A stretch of DNA of 64,000 nt, taken from Chamaecyparis obtusa (Eukaryota; Streptophyta; Pinopsida; Cupressales; Cupressaceae). Location: NCBI GenBank assembly GCA_027943335.1, contig BSBK01005649.1, positions 1,444,001 to 1,508,000 of the forward strand, written 5' to 3'. This document shows, one piece after another, positions 33,831 through 45,728 of the stretch. The stretch's first letter is position 1; the number at the start of each line of letters is the position of its first letter. Both the position numbers and the translations under genes were made by a program. The notes beneath the pieces were generated by a model, which saw only the letters and a program-made list of their open reading frames with translations, did no database searches and was not told the origin of the DNA.

Positions 33831-36036
33831 AAGAAGGTCATAACACAATGCAAGCCATGTAGATGTTAAAGGGTCAATGGGTGGGTCTACAATAGGTGGA
33901 TTTGCAGTGGCTTGTACAGTGGCTCGAGGATGATGGGTGGTGACATTGCAATCAACACTCTTTAGAGTTAGTGTGTTCACATGGGTTTTATATTGTTCAA
34001 TGTGTCCACACAATGATTCAAATCTACATACATTATTTTCCTTTAGGCTATCACAAGTACGTTCATCTCCTAAGATCTTGTTGGTAGTGTAAGCACAGGG
34101 GAAGTCTTTGGATGATGAGGCATCATTTTGATTGTATTCTGGATAAGGCTTAGAATACAAAAAATAATTGGGCATTGGAGGTAGAGGCATTCTAACCTTC
34201 TACCTTGATCTTTCCATTGTCGATCAAATCTTGGACAAAATGGCAAAATTTCATTCATTTCCTGATTTCACGCCCTTTGATGCGATGAGAATCATAGTAT
34301 TCATTATCCTTGTACTAGTTTGGTTTCAATTGGTTATCATCAAAAGGCCTTGTGTTAGGATAGACCATCATCCCCCGATTGACTAAACGTTGAAAGATGA
34401 CATCAAGGGAGTCCGCTAGCTATGTGAATTGTCATTATTGTTGTTGTTTCCATTGTAACATGAGAAAAGAGAACCTTGATAACTGGATCCTTGGTTTTGA
34501 TTTTGATTTTTTTGATTGGTTTGATTACCTTTATTATTCTGGTTATTGCTTTGATTGTGATTGTTTTGATTATTGTTATTTCAATTGCCTTGGTTATTAT
34601 TGTTGGATTCTTGAACATTTTGTATATGCTTAGCATCTGTCACTCCATCATTAACAACACCCTTGTTCTTGGACCAGAACTTGGGTTTAGCATTGGTGTT
34701 AGATGAATTAGAGGGATAATGTTTAATGACCCCTTTCCTTAGAAGTCCATCTTCAATAGATTTTCCCTTTTTAATGAGTGCCTTAAATGTGTCTGGGGTA
34801 GCCATTTTCATTTGGAATAACATTTCCATAACCAAATAATTAGTGAAAATATCGACAAGGTGGGAATCTAGAATTTTCCAAGGCATAAAATTTTCAAGAT
34901 GTTGCCATCTTTGAAGAAAGTTGGAAAAGGTTTCCCCATTTCTTTTCTTTGTGTTGCATAGGTCACTAAGTGTTACTTGGTATTTGATGTTATAGGAGTA
35001 TTGTGCATAAGTTACTAAGTGATGCTTGGTGCTTGATGTTATAGGAGTATTGTGCAACAAACTTCTTAGCAAGATCAGGGAATGTTGATATGGAGTTGGG
35101 AACAAGATTTATTAGTCACTCAAGGGAAGGGCCACCAAGACTCCTAGTGAAGAGTCTTTGAAGGAAGTTATCATTGTGGGTGAATTCATGAGATGCTACA
35201 TAGAATTCTTTGAGATGTTGTATATGGCATGATTGTCCCTTTTATTTATCAAATTTAGGAATCTCATAATTTATGGGGATTGGTTTGATACTGATTGATT
35301 TATCAATTGGATAAGGACATATCTCTGCGAAAGATATTTCCTTCTTCTCACCTTTTTACATAGTTGTCATCATGATGTTAAGCTCATTGATTTATTGCAC
35401 TAACTTAGGAGGATTATTGTTGATGCTTGTATGGCCTTGATTCGTTCCTCCCCCAAATGATGTGTTATGTCCCCCTTGATTCATGTTATGTCCATTGGGA
35501 TGAAGGTTGGTTTTATTTGTACGTGAAGAATTTCAATTCTTCAAGACCCCACTAGGCCTAGAGAAAATTGAAGCGGAGCGTCGCCCTGATGACCCTGGTG
35601 GATGTTCAGGTCCATGGCCTTCTTTCAAGTAAATATTAGTAGCTCCATTATTTGTATTACCATTTGAGTTGGGCATGTTTAGGATCTTTTAGATTTGTTC
35701 AAGCATATGATTCAATGGTTTATTTGTGTTATCTGATGTTGAAGGCATAATGGGAAAGGCCTTGCTTTTGTTGGTTTTAATTATATTTTTTTCAAGAATG
35801 TTTTCTTCAAAATTATCAGGGAGCGTGATTCCCTTTCAAATGAGATTCAAGAAGATATTAGAACTATTTTCTTGGATTAAATCTTCCACCAGACTCATGT
35901 TGTTAGGATCATCGAAGAACTCTTTGGCTTGTGGATTTTCATTGAGACTTTCAGTTATGACCGTGTCAGATTCCATATGTGGTTCCTCATCTTCATTGAA
36001 CTCTTCTTCATAAATAGTTTCTTGATCATTATCCAT
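33831..36036 (-). pseudogene. Tat-type gag with Asn/Gln-rich tail
   Basis: The likely ATG is at 36036, opening an acidic N-terminus (ETIYEEEFNEDEEPHMESD). The Retrotrans_gag core is at about 34780-35230: FTHNDNFLQRLFTRSLGG, AQYSYNIK, SDLCNTKKRNGETFSNFLQR. A 49-bp tandem duplication (copies starting about 34990 and 35039) shifts the frame inside the core. After the core comes an Asn/Gln-rich tract (about 34430-34640), then a short segment with CGHIEQYKTHV. Several stops. Confidence 0.85.
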
Positions 36037-36721
36037 GGTGAGGGAATTGTGTCTTATCTTAACTTGAGGTCAGGTAAGTACCATGCACAAGTGACCTTGG
36101 ATGGGATTTAAGAATGTTTAAATATTAATGGAAGATGATTAGAGGAGGAAATGAATTGATGAATTGGGAGCAACTTGGACTAGGATTTTGATTGAATTAA
36201 GAGGACTAAGCCTCGAGGATTGATTGGATTTGATTTGAGAGGAACTAAGCCTCAATGATTGATTTATTTGATTTTGGATTGATTTGATTGATTTTACTAG
36301 AGAGGAACTAAGCCTCAAATATTGATTTGATTTAAAGGTTTGGAACAAACCTAGGTGAAACAAGACCTTGTGATTGTGCAAACAAAGAATTGGATTTTAT
36401 TTAAATACTTCTCTTATTTGTTTGATAGACTGATGATCCCCCCAAAAAATAGGATTAGATTAAAAGTAGTAGAGAAAGACTCAGTTCTCAAAGTAGCAAG
36501 GATTTAATGTTTTCTTTGATTAAAGGTCTATGTGACGTTATTGGATTGATTTTTTCACCCTATTGCTTGATCAAGGTGTGAAAGATGGATTGATTTGATT
36601 TTGATTTGAAGTCCAAGGTTTTAAATAATTCTCCTAATATTTTAAAATGTGGATGAAGGAAGATGTGATTAAATATGAGGAAATGATGAATGTTTTGAAG
36701 AATAATGAAGGTAAAAGGTAC

Positions 36722-36955
36722 TTAATCATAGGATTCACAAGTGACAAAGGCCATGTTAACTTTGTTCTTGGCAACAAAATTAGCAACCTGATTGTTATAG
36801 CTGATTTTATCAAACTTTTCATTGGCTTCAAGAGTCTTTTGGATAGATTTAAAATATGATTTTTTGACCCTATCCTTTCTATCAGTGATCTTATTTTCTT
36901 TGTAGACTTGGGAAACTGGAAGTTTTACCTTCTTATATTTCACAACATCAGTCAT
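36722..36955 (-). CDS. small basic hypothetical ORF upstream of gag
   Basis: A 77-codon frame from an ATG at 36955, starting MTDVVKYKKVKLPVSQVYKE and rich in Lys/Asn. No signal peptide, transmembrane segment or known motif was seen. It lies in the leader of a decayed element. Some Tat-type elements carry an extra ORF before gag, so that is one reading; a chance frame is the other. Confidence 0.22.
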   Translation of the reverse strand: MTDVVKYKKVKLPVSQVYKENKITDRKDRVKKSYFKSIQKTLEANEKFDKISYNNQVANFVAKNKVNMAFVTCESYD

Positions 36956-38239
36956 GGCTTAAAAATGAAGAAAAACATGATATGGATTGTGATGACAAGA
37001 ATCAAGAAGATGGTATCTTGAAGGATCAATGGATGTTCTTAGAAAGAACCAATTTCATGTATACATCAAATGTTTGGGTTACAAGAACATTTGTCAAAAA
37101 TAGTCCTACAAGGGATAAAGCAACCTTGTGGGATTCAAGTGTATGAGGTTTTTTTTGCAATGGAAAGTAACAAGAAGACTTTTTATCCCTAGAAGGAGAT
37201 TGGCTGAGATGGAAAATCTTTTCTCACTAACTTAGGAACACACCCAACAACTCCTCAGAATATATTCATTACCAAGAACACAATGGCTTTAGTCATGATG
37301 TCGTATTATCAAAGTGTTAACATTGATGGGAGCTCGATATGGTGCGTGTCTTGGGGAGATTACTATTCTCCTTGCATGAAAATTATCAACCTTTCAAGGG
37401 TGAACCAGGTGGCCACTACTCTACAACTTTTAGTCAAGGCATTCATTCATGATCATCTGTTGTAGTCTTGACTTGCGAGATTGAGGTTCCCCATAGCCCT
37501 ACAAGTACTTCAACCAACGTAGTCCCACAAGAAGGATTTAGGCCGCTCATCCCTACGTGTGATGAATCATATGTGAACACAAAATTGTAAATATAGAATT
37601 GACCATGTCTTCCGAGACTTTAATCTCAAGGAAGTGTATATTTATAATGGGTGGAAGAGCTAGCATCTTCTTGTCCCCACTTTGAGTCATTCCTGGGAGA
37701 TTTTGTTCCTCAACCGATGAGCTCTCTAAAGGTTTAATCAAAGAACATATGGATTCACCATGGAAGGATTATGGATTTCTATTTTTCCCTCAAGGGGAAA
37801 ATAGCATACTCTCCTATCCAATGAGGTTTTCTCCCAAATACACCAAACAATTAATTAATTCCAAGTTTCTTTAAGACAACAATTCAAAAGGTTCTAGGTT
37901 TATGATTTTCCCACTTGGATAAAATAGCATACTCCCCTAGCTAATGAATCATTATAAAAAATAAACCTCCTACTTAATGCTAGGTGCATAAGGAATCATT
38001 AATAAAACATAATGTTTGATTGAATCTCCTTGGCAACTTGCAAAACAACTTTGGTGAGTAGTTTAATATGTTTGGTCTTCCAACAATGCCCTCTAAAAAA
38101 AAAAGTTAGTAGTTTCAAAATATTTGAATCTTGGCCAACCGTTCTACAAAATCATTGTTAGAAGGTAGAAAATATCAAAACTTCCAAAAAACCCAAATCA
38201 ACAACCTTGAAATGCAAGATATTATGAAAAAGAGTTGAA

Positions 38240-38830
38240 AATAGGCAAAGACACCTCTGTATAGGTAGAGACACCTGTCTATAGGAAGAGACACCTATGC
38301 ACAAGTAGAGCCGCATGTGCAAAAGCAGTCATGTATAGGCAGAGATGCCCATCAGGTAGAGACACCTGTTTGTACAACAAAGGAATATCAACTACCAATT
38401 TGTTAAGGTTTTATAATCCCATTAACCTTAAAATGCATAAAAAATGTTTCTTATTATAAAATACAATAACTTTCAACCTTAATATGCCAAAAAACTTTAC
38501 TTAATCAATTAAAAAGGCTAATTGTGAAAGAGAACTCCCATTCTGGTAGAGACACTTGTGTACATGCAGAGACACCTATCTGCACAATTAAGAAATAAAA
38601 AGAAATATTTTCTTAGTTTTTATATATTTCTTTTCATTTGCAAATACAATAAAGTGTTTCAATAATGATTATTAGCCTTAACGTGATTAAAAAATATAAT
38701 TTTTCTTGATTAGAACAAACTAAATGGGAAGAAAAACCCCTTTCTGGAAGAGACACCTATGTACAGGTAGAGACTCCTGTCAGTAGGTAAAGACACCTTT
38801 GCATGGGCAGAGACACCTATCTGTAAGTCT
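38240..38830. repeat. interspersed GTAGAGACACCTGT minisatellite
   Basis: About ten copies of a 20-26-bp unit built on GTAGAGACACCTGTCTATAG occur in three clusters (38240-38370, 38535-38585, 38740-38830), separated by AT-rich DNA. Copies vary at several positions. Confidence 0.8.
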
Positions 38831-39656
38831 TGCAGAAAACTTTCACAAAAATAAGAAAAAAAGGTTAGAAAATCAGAATATGGGTCCCATCGAGCGTGCT
38901 GAAATGTATATGATGAAAACCTACATGTTAGGAGAAAGCTCAAACATTAAAATGTTATAAATAAAGAGAATATTCATTCTAATCTAACATAATCATAAAT
39001 TTGCAAAACCAAAAAATTTCACCATAACCTCGGATGAGCATGAAGCAAGTGCACCCAAGACTTGCTTGGTTTAAGCTCTTAAACAGTTTTTGGGTGTGCT
39101 CTCCCAACACAAGTATAAATCCTAGTATGAATGAAAGGTAGATTAAAACAAAGATTGAACTACTCAAGGAGGAGTTATGGAAGTAACCCTCAAGTATTTA
39201 ATACAAGAAGCCAAAGAGGCTCAAGGAGGAGCTATAGAAGCAACCCTCAAGATCATATGGCATGAAAACTAACAAATGAATGAAGTTAAAGCATTAGCCA
39301 TTAATATGAAATCAAATTCTAAATCTACTATGAAAGCTAGGAACTACCAAATGGTTAGTAACAAAGCTCTAAATGCAAGAAAACTAGCATTATAATTCTA
39401 CATGCAAATGATGGATGATTTGCTTGAGACAAGGGTCTTATTTTAGAATTTTGGAGGCCTGGGGTGAGGTGGCATCTATGTGGAATCCACATAGGTGCCA
39501 CCAAGGAGACACATAATCCATGCAAAGTCTAAGACTTGCTCACACATGTGTGAGAAACTTGGGATGTGAAGGGTCAATATGTACTTCAAGTACACATATG
39601 TAAGTGTGTGTAAGAGAACATCAATTTTCACACTTTTAGAAGGTGTGAGAGGTGTC

Positions 39657-40983
39657 TGTAGACACCGAAAAATCCTTCAAAAAATAAATTATTTTTGTTT
39701 TCTGAAAATCCTTGATGACATCATCATTTATTAATTAATTAATTATTTAATTAATTAATTTATTTTTATGGCATTAAATCCCTCTCTCTTAATTAAAAAT
39801 ATTTAATTAAGGAATCTAGCCTAAAAATGTCATTTGGACATTATCCCTAATTTATTAATTATTTAATTAATAAATTGACCAAAAAACTTCAAAAATAAAT
39901 TAATTTATTTTTAATTTATTTTTTATCCCAAAGTTGGCCAAAATTCTAAAGAGCACTAAACTCTTCTAGAAAGTCCTAAACCTTCTTCTAAATGGGTCAA
40001 ATCCCTAATCTAGTCCCTTCAAACCCTAAGCCTAGATATTTAATATTTATTAAATTTACCTTTAATAAATATCTAAATCTCACCAAAAGCCACTTGCCCA
40101 TCCCTTTCTCCTAATCCTAATCCTAATCCCCTTTCTAATCTTGTCACATTCCATTAGCAAAAGGTTTACCAAAACTTATGCTAACCTCCTCTTAGTCATC
40201 CTTTTTGGTCAACAAAGAGGGACACCTCTTTGGCCACCTCTTCAAATGCATTTAAGAGTTTCTTAAGCCTTCTTGGCCACCTCTTCAAATGCATTTAAGA
40301 CCTTCTTATCCCTTCCTTGCCACCTCTTGGCCTTGGGCACATTTACCAAATTGTGCACATGCCCTCAAACTTTCAACTCAATCCTCCCTTGACACTTGTC
40401 AGGACACTTGTGCTTGACTCAACCCTAACCTTAGCCCTAACTCTGACTCATCCTTTTAAACCAAGCCCTTCCCTTTTCCTATAAATACCCTCACTTCCTA
40501 AGGCAAATCATCTTTCAACTCTCAAACTTAATAGTAAAGTTATAATGCCATTTTCATTCTAGCATAAGCATAAACTCATCATTTTAGATCATTTCCAAGC
40601 TTAAATCACATCTAAATTAGCTTAATTGGATTAACATAGATTCATTTCTTGTTTAATCAATCTTAGTTCATCTTTTAGCTTTGCATATTTGTGTGTTCTT
40701 GAGGCCTTTTGAGGAAAAATACCTATTTTGTGTCATTTTGGGTCTTCGTTAACCTCAAATCATCATTTATCTTGCATGCTCCAAGTGCTTGAGTTTGCAC
40801 ACCCACATCATCTATATCCAAGCATATCAAACGGTGCATGGGCACATCCGTTTTAGGCTTAAACTGAGGTGGCTTTGATTTCAGTTTGTTTACCATTAAA
40901 TTTGATTTGATTATATGCTATGACGTTTGTTTGTCTTTGGCCTTCAAAACAGGTTTAGGTGCACACTCAAATCCTAGTATACA
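39657..40983 (+). mobile_element. solo LTR (1327 bp) within an LTR
   Basis: Ends TGTAGACACCGAAAAATCC and AATCCTAGTATACA, with a perfect 5-bp target duplication GTGTC (39652-39656, 40984-40988). The flanking LTR is continuous when it is removed, as the undisturbed copy at 20854-21806 shows. TATAAATA is at 40490-40497. A tandem duplication GGCCACCTCTTCAAATGC lies near 40231 and 40270. Confidence 0.95.
40490..40497 (+). promoter_or_regulatory. TATA box of solo LTR
   Basis: TATAAATA lies about 830 bp into the LTR on plus, fitting a U3 promoter. Confidence 0.5.
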
Positions 40984-41491
40984 GTGTCATAAAAAATTGT
41001 AAGAAGACTTGTTTAGACAATTTTTAGAAATTTTTGAAAAAGTGAATTTTAAAATATTTTCTCACACGTGTGAGAAAATAATTAGGACTAATTTGTGTAG
41101 GAAGATGAAAATTAGCTTAATTAACCTTAGTTAGTTAATAAATAGATTTATTAGATAGAAATTGATGTGTGTAGGATAACATCTAGGTTAGGTTTAAGAT
41201 TAAATTAAATTTAATCATGGTTTAATCGAAATGAAGCATGTGGAGGAATGAACAAATTAAAAATTTATTTAAAAGGGGAATATGGAGAAACATGTGACAA
41301 ATTAAATTTATTACATCAGGAAGGGTAGTATTTAAATTTAGTTTAAATGCTATAGTTAGTAAATTTATTTAATTAAATAAATAGATGAATTTAACAAATA
41401 TAATTAATTAAAAATTAACCATAATGTTATTTGGGGTCATTAATTAAATTTAATTTAATTAATGTTAAGTGGACAAATTTAGGTGTCTACA

Positions 41492-42439
41492 CAAGGAAGA
41501 CCAAAGACAAAAGAACTTTGGAATATTAGTACTGTTGATCATAAAGCAATATTGAATACTCTCAAGTAGAGAGATGATCCTTCAGGCACACTTCACTATG
41601 TAATAGAAAATCACTGCAAGGTTTTCCATGTTCATTACGATTACATTCAATACATTAATTATAGTTTTCTTCTTCATTTGTTTGAGCCAATAAATTTGGT
41701 TTTGTATGTGGATTGTAAGTGCAATTGGATACATATATGATAGATATATAAGATAGAGGTGTGCATTTTATTAGCTCATAAAAATGATGATAAAGTTTAC
41801 TATGCATTGGCTTGTCATGTTCATTGGTTCGTTTAGTTAGTTATACATTCATAATATTTTTGTCAACATATAAACTTCTTGTTTTCTCTATTAACTTCTT
41901 CTCATGCCTTGAGAATGCAGGGATTGGAATTTAGATGTCATTGAGTACCGTTGGTTAAACCTATACATTAAGGAGCGGAAAGGATACACTTATTATATAG
42001 GATTTTTTATATATAATTGTGTATCTAAGATTTTTGGTAATTCTATATCTAGGACTTTTGATAACATTGATGTATTTATACATAATATGGTTGTATCAAT
42101 GATATATGATGTATCTGTACGTGAGGTTATTTCTACACTCAAGCTCCTATACTAATAAAACATGCAAGAATGCAAATATTTGACTTGGTTAAAAAAAATT
42201 GTTATATGACCAAACATATCATTTTCATGCATTACATTTCAATAGTAATAGATTTTGATTGTAATAAATATTTCAATTGTAATACAGATTTAATTATATT
42301 TTTATTTATCCCACTATGTAACCATTTGGCCTATTAAGCCCTACTGGCCAAGGGTGGGTCAAAGTGGTCAAGTAAGGTTGACCTAGAATAAAAATGATAT
42401 TTTTAGTTCATCTAAGTCACATTCATCATGTTTGAAAGG
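41492..42439. other. unassigned AT-rich DNA
   Basis: No coding motif, terminal repeat or RNA gene was seen between the Tat-type 5' LTR and the 358-bp array. It is presumably older flanking DNA. Confidence 0.4.
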
Positions 42440-45400
42440 TTACAAGTCACATTAACGTAAAAGTGCCAAACGTTGCAGTGATGCTCAGCTGAAAGTTGCA
42501 CCACTACGTATCTTTCAAATTGTTCATCTTGGGACCAAAGTGTCTACTTTGTTAGCTCTGGTTGGTTGGGTGAACCCCAGTAACAACCATGTTCCACCCA
42601 TGGAGACACAAAAAATGTTTGCGGCCATCTCAAACCAAAGAGTCTCCAAGGTGCACTAAGCATGATTGAGAAGAAACATTTATAGGCCCGTAACTCAGAG
42701 CTCGTGAGAGATATCATCAAGATGTCAGGTGCTACAAGAATTTTTTAGCAAGGCCTACAATAACCTCTCTATGTTCTGGGAGATTCAACTTCATTTGAAT
42801 TTGATAGGGTGATCGCACGCTATGCCAAAAGTTGCAGTGATGCATATTTTAAAGTTGCACCACTATGTATCTTTCAAATAGTTCATCCTGGGACCAAAAT
42901 TTCTACTCCATTATCTCTAGTTGGCTAGGTCAACCCTAGTGAAAACCTTATTCCACCCACAGAGTCACTCAAATGTCTGCGACTACCCCATACCAAAGTG
43001 TCCCCAAGGTGCACTAAGCATGATCGGGAAGCAAAATTTATAGGCTCGTAACTCAAAGATCATGAGAGGTATCATCAAGACATTAGGTTATACAAGACCG
43101 TATTGGGAATTCCTACAGTAACCTCTCTCTATTTTGGGATATTCGACCTTGTTTGAATTTGGCAGGGTTATCTCGCTCTATGCCAAAAGTTGCAGTGATA
43201 CTCAATTGAAAATTGCACCATTGTATATTATTCAAATCATTTGTCCTAGGACCAAACTATTTTCTCTGTTAGCTCCAGTTAGTCAAGTGAACCCCAATAA
43301 AAACCCCATTCTTCCTACATAGATGCAAATAACATCTACAACTACCCCATACTAAAGTGTCCCCAAGGTGCACTAAGCACGATTAGGTAGAAAACTTTAT
43401 AGGCCTGTAACTCAGATCTTGTGAGAGATATCGTTAGTCCATCAAGTGCTATAGGACCATGTTGGAAAGGTCTACAATAAAATCTCTATGTTTTGGGAGA
43501 TTTGACCTCTTTTAAATTTGGCGGGGTGATCTCACTCTATACCAAAATTTGCATTGATGCTCAGTTGAAAGTTGCACCACTGCATATCTTTCAAACTGTT
43601 CTTCTTGGGGCCAAACCATCTACTCTATTAGATCTAGTTAACTAGGTGAACCCTAGTGACAACCCCATTCCACCCACAGAGTCGCTCAAGTGCCCACAAC
43701 TACCCCATACCAAAGTGTTCCCAAGGTGCACTAAGCATGATCGAGCTAAAAAATTTATAGGCTCATAGCTTAGAGCTCATGAGAGGTATTGTCAAGCCAC
43801 TAGGTGCTACGTGACTATGTTGGAAAGGCCTACAATAACCTCTCTCCATTATAGGATATTCGAACTCATTTGAATTTGGCATGACGATCTCTCTCTATAC
43901 CAAAAGTTGTAGTGATGTCTAGTTAAAAGTTGCACCACTATGTATCTTTCAAACCATTCATCCTGGGACCAAACTATATACTTTTTTAGCTCTGGTTGAC
44001 TATGTGAACTCCAGTGACAACCTTGTTCCATGTACGGAGATGCATAGAACTTTTGTGACCAGCCCATACCGAAATGTCCCCAAGGTGCACTTAGCATGAT
44101 CAGGAAGAAATTTTTATAGGCTAGCTTGGAGCTCATGAGAGGTATCATTGATCCATAAGATACTAAAACAATGTGTTGTAAATCCCTACAATAACCTCTC
44201 TTTGTTTTGTGAGACTCGACCTCATTTGAATTTGGCAGGACGATCTCACTATACACCAAAAGTTCTAGTGATGCTCAGTTGAAATTTGCACCACTACATA
44301 TCTTTCAAACTATTTATCCTAGGACCAAACTATCTAATCTGTTAGCTCTGGTTGGCTGGGTGAATCCCAACAACAACCCCATTCTTCCAATGGAGACGCA
44401 AAGAACATTCGTGACTACCCCATACCAAAGTTTCCCCAAGGTGTACTAAGCATGATCATGCAAAAAAATTTATAGGCCCGTAACTTGGATCTCGTGAGAG
44501 ATATTATCGAGTAGTTAGGTGCTACAAGACTATGTTGGCAAGGCCTACAATTATCTCTCTTTGTTCTTCTAGATTTGACTTTGTTTGAATTTCGCAGGGC
44601 GATCTCGCTCTATGCCAAAAGTTGCAGTGATGCTCAATTAAAAGTTGCACCACTACATATCTTTCAAACTATTCATCCTGGGACCAAACCATCTACTCCA
44701 TTAGCTCCAGTTAGATGGGTGAACCCTAGTGATAACCCCATTCTTCCCATAGAGTCACTCGAACGTCCATGACAACCCCATACCAAAGTGTCCCCAAGGT
44801 GCACTAAGCACGATCGGGCAAAAAACTATATAGGCCCATAACTTGGAACTCGTGAGAGATATCGTCAAGATGTCAAGTGCTATAGGACCATGCTGGTAAG
44901 GACTACAATAACCTCTCTCCATTCTAGGAGATTTGAACTTGTTTGAATTTTGTAGGGTGATCTCTCTCTATGCCAAAAGTTTTAGTGATGATTAGTTGAA
45001 AATTACACCAATGTGTATCTTTCAAACCATTCATTTTGGGACCAAAATATATACTTTTTTTGCTCCGGTTGGTTGTGTGAAGCCTTGTGACAACCCCATT
45101 CTACCCACAAAGATGCATATAATGTTCACAACCATCCCATACTGAAGTGTCCCCAAGGTGCACTAAGCATGATAGGGAAAAAAATTATAGTCTCGTAAAT
45201 TGGAGCTCATGAGAGGTATCATTGAACCATCAGGTTCTACAGGACCATGTTGGAAAGGCCTATAATAACCTCTCTTCATTCTGTGATATTTGACCTCATT
45301 TGAATTTGACATGGTGATCTCGCTCTATGCCAAAAGTTGTAGTGATGCTCAATTGAAAGTTGCACCACTGCATATCTTTCAAACTGTTCTTCCTAGGACC

Positions 45401-45515
45401 AAATTATCTACTCCATTAGCTATGGTTAGCTAGGTGAAACCCAATTACAACCCCATTCCACCCATAGATACACATAGAATCTCTACGACCACCCCATACC
45501 AAAGTGACCCCAAGG
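42440..45515. repeat. 358-bp tandem (satellite-like) array, about 8.6 copies
   Basis: The anchor GCCAAAAGTTGCAGTGATGC or a variant falls at 42465, 42824, 43182, 43541, 43899, 44255, 44614, 44972 and 45329, a mean step of 358 bp (range 356-359). Other unit landmarks are CCCCAAGGTGCACTAAGCA, TAGGCCCGTAACTCGGAGCT and TGGGTGAACCCCAGTGAC. Copies differ mostly where one copy has CG and others TG or CA, consistent with decay of a CpG-rich ancestral unit. Frames up to 136 codons inside it are not shared between copies. Confidence 0.95.
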
Positions 45516-45728
45516 TCTATTATTCCTATTAGCCTTGTTGCGATAACCCTATAATGAAGTGGAGTTAGGGTATGAAAATTTGGAGTCTAATAGCCCAGTT
45601 GTGGTCTATTATGCCTATTAGCCTGTTACTTCGGTTGGACAAATGATTTTAAGGGTAGTTTCTTTGAAAATGAAGCCTAATTAGTTCTATTACACATGAA
45701 AAATATATGATATGAAAATAAATATAAA
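45516..45728. other. short spacer with an imperfect duplication
   Basis: TCTATTATTCCTATTAGCC and TCTATTATGCCTATTAGCC lie about 85 bp apart. Otherwise unassigned. The last five bases (ATAAA) would be the target duplication of the next element. Confidence 0.4.

Larger units (their letters stand above)
36037..39216 (-). other. leader region of the Tat-type element with short repeats
   Basis: Between gag and the 5' LTR. It holds three spaced copies of AACTAAGCCTCA with GATTGATT words (about 36197-36330), a 77-codon Lys-rich minus ORF (36722-36955), and dispersed GTAGAGACACCTGT repeats (38240-38830). I found no convincing PBS, so the LTR inner edge is unresolved. Confidence 0.5.
20854..41491 (-). 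mobile_element. decayed Ty3/gypsy element, Tat/Ogre type, with two nested solo LTRs
   Basis: Direct copies of one LTR lie at 20854-21806 and 39217-41491 (the latter split by a solo LTR). Between them on the minus strand are gag, protease, G-patch remnant, RT, RNase H, archaeal-type RNase H and integrase in Ty3 order. A purine-rich tract on the minus strand abuts the low-coordinate LTR. The second RNase H marks the Tat/Ogre branch. The element has long non-coding regions: about 5 kb between pol and the 3' LTR and about 3 kb before gag. The LTR pairing is inferred from position and sequence; the inner ends of the LTRs are not exact. Confidence 0.75.
39217..41491 (-). repeat. 5' LTR of the Tat-type element, split by a solo LTR
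   Basis: Matches 20854-21806 on both sides of the insertion 39657-40983. Its minus-strand start is TGTAGACACCTAAATTTG at 41491. The TATAAATA of the partner LTR is degraded here. A short tandem duplication of about 54 bp (GGAGGAG...CCCTCAAG) lies at its inner end, 39165-39260. Confidence 0.75.

Noticed and set aside
34397..34706. Plus-strand Phe/Tyr/Ile-rich frames resembling membrane segments
   Set aside because: Antisense shadows of the Asn/Gln-rich gag tract on the minus strand.
39652..39666. GGTGTCTGTAGACACC as a functional palindrome
   Set aside because: Created by chance where the target site GTGTC meets the LTR start TGTAGACACC.
43849..44259. 136-codon minus frame inside the 358-bp array
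   Set aside because: Not open in the other copies of the unit, so not a repeated gene.
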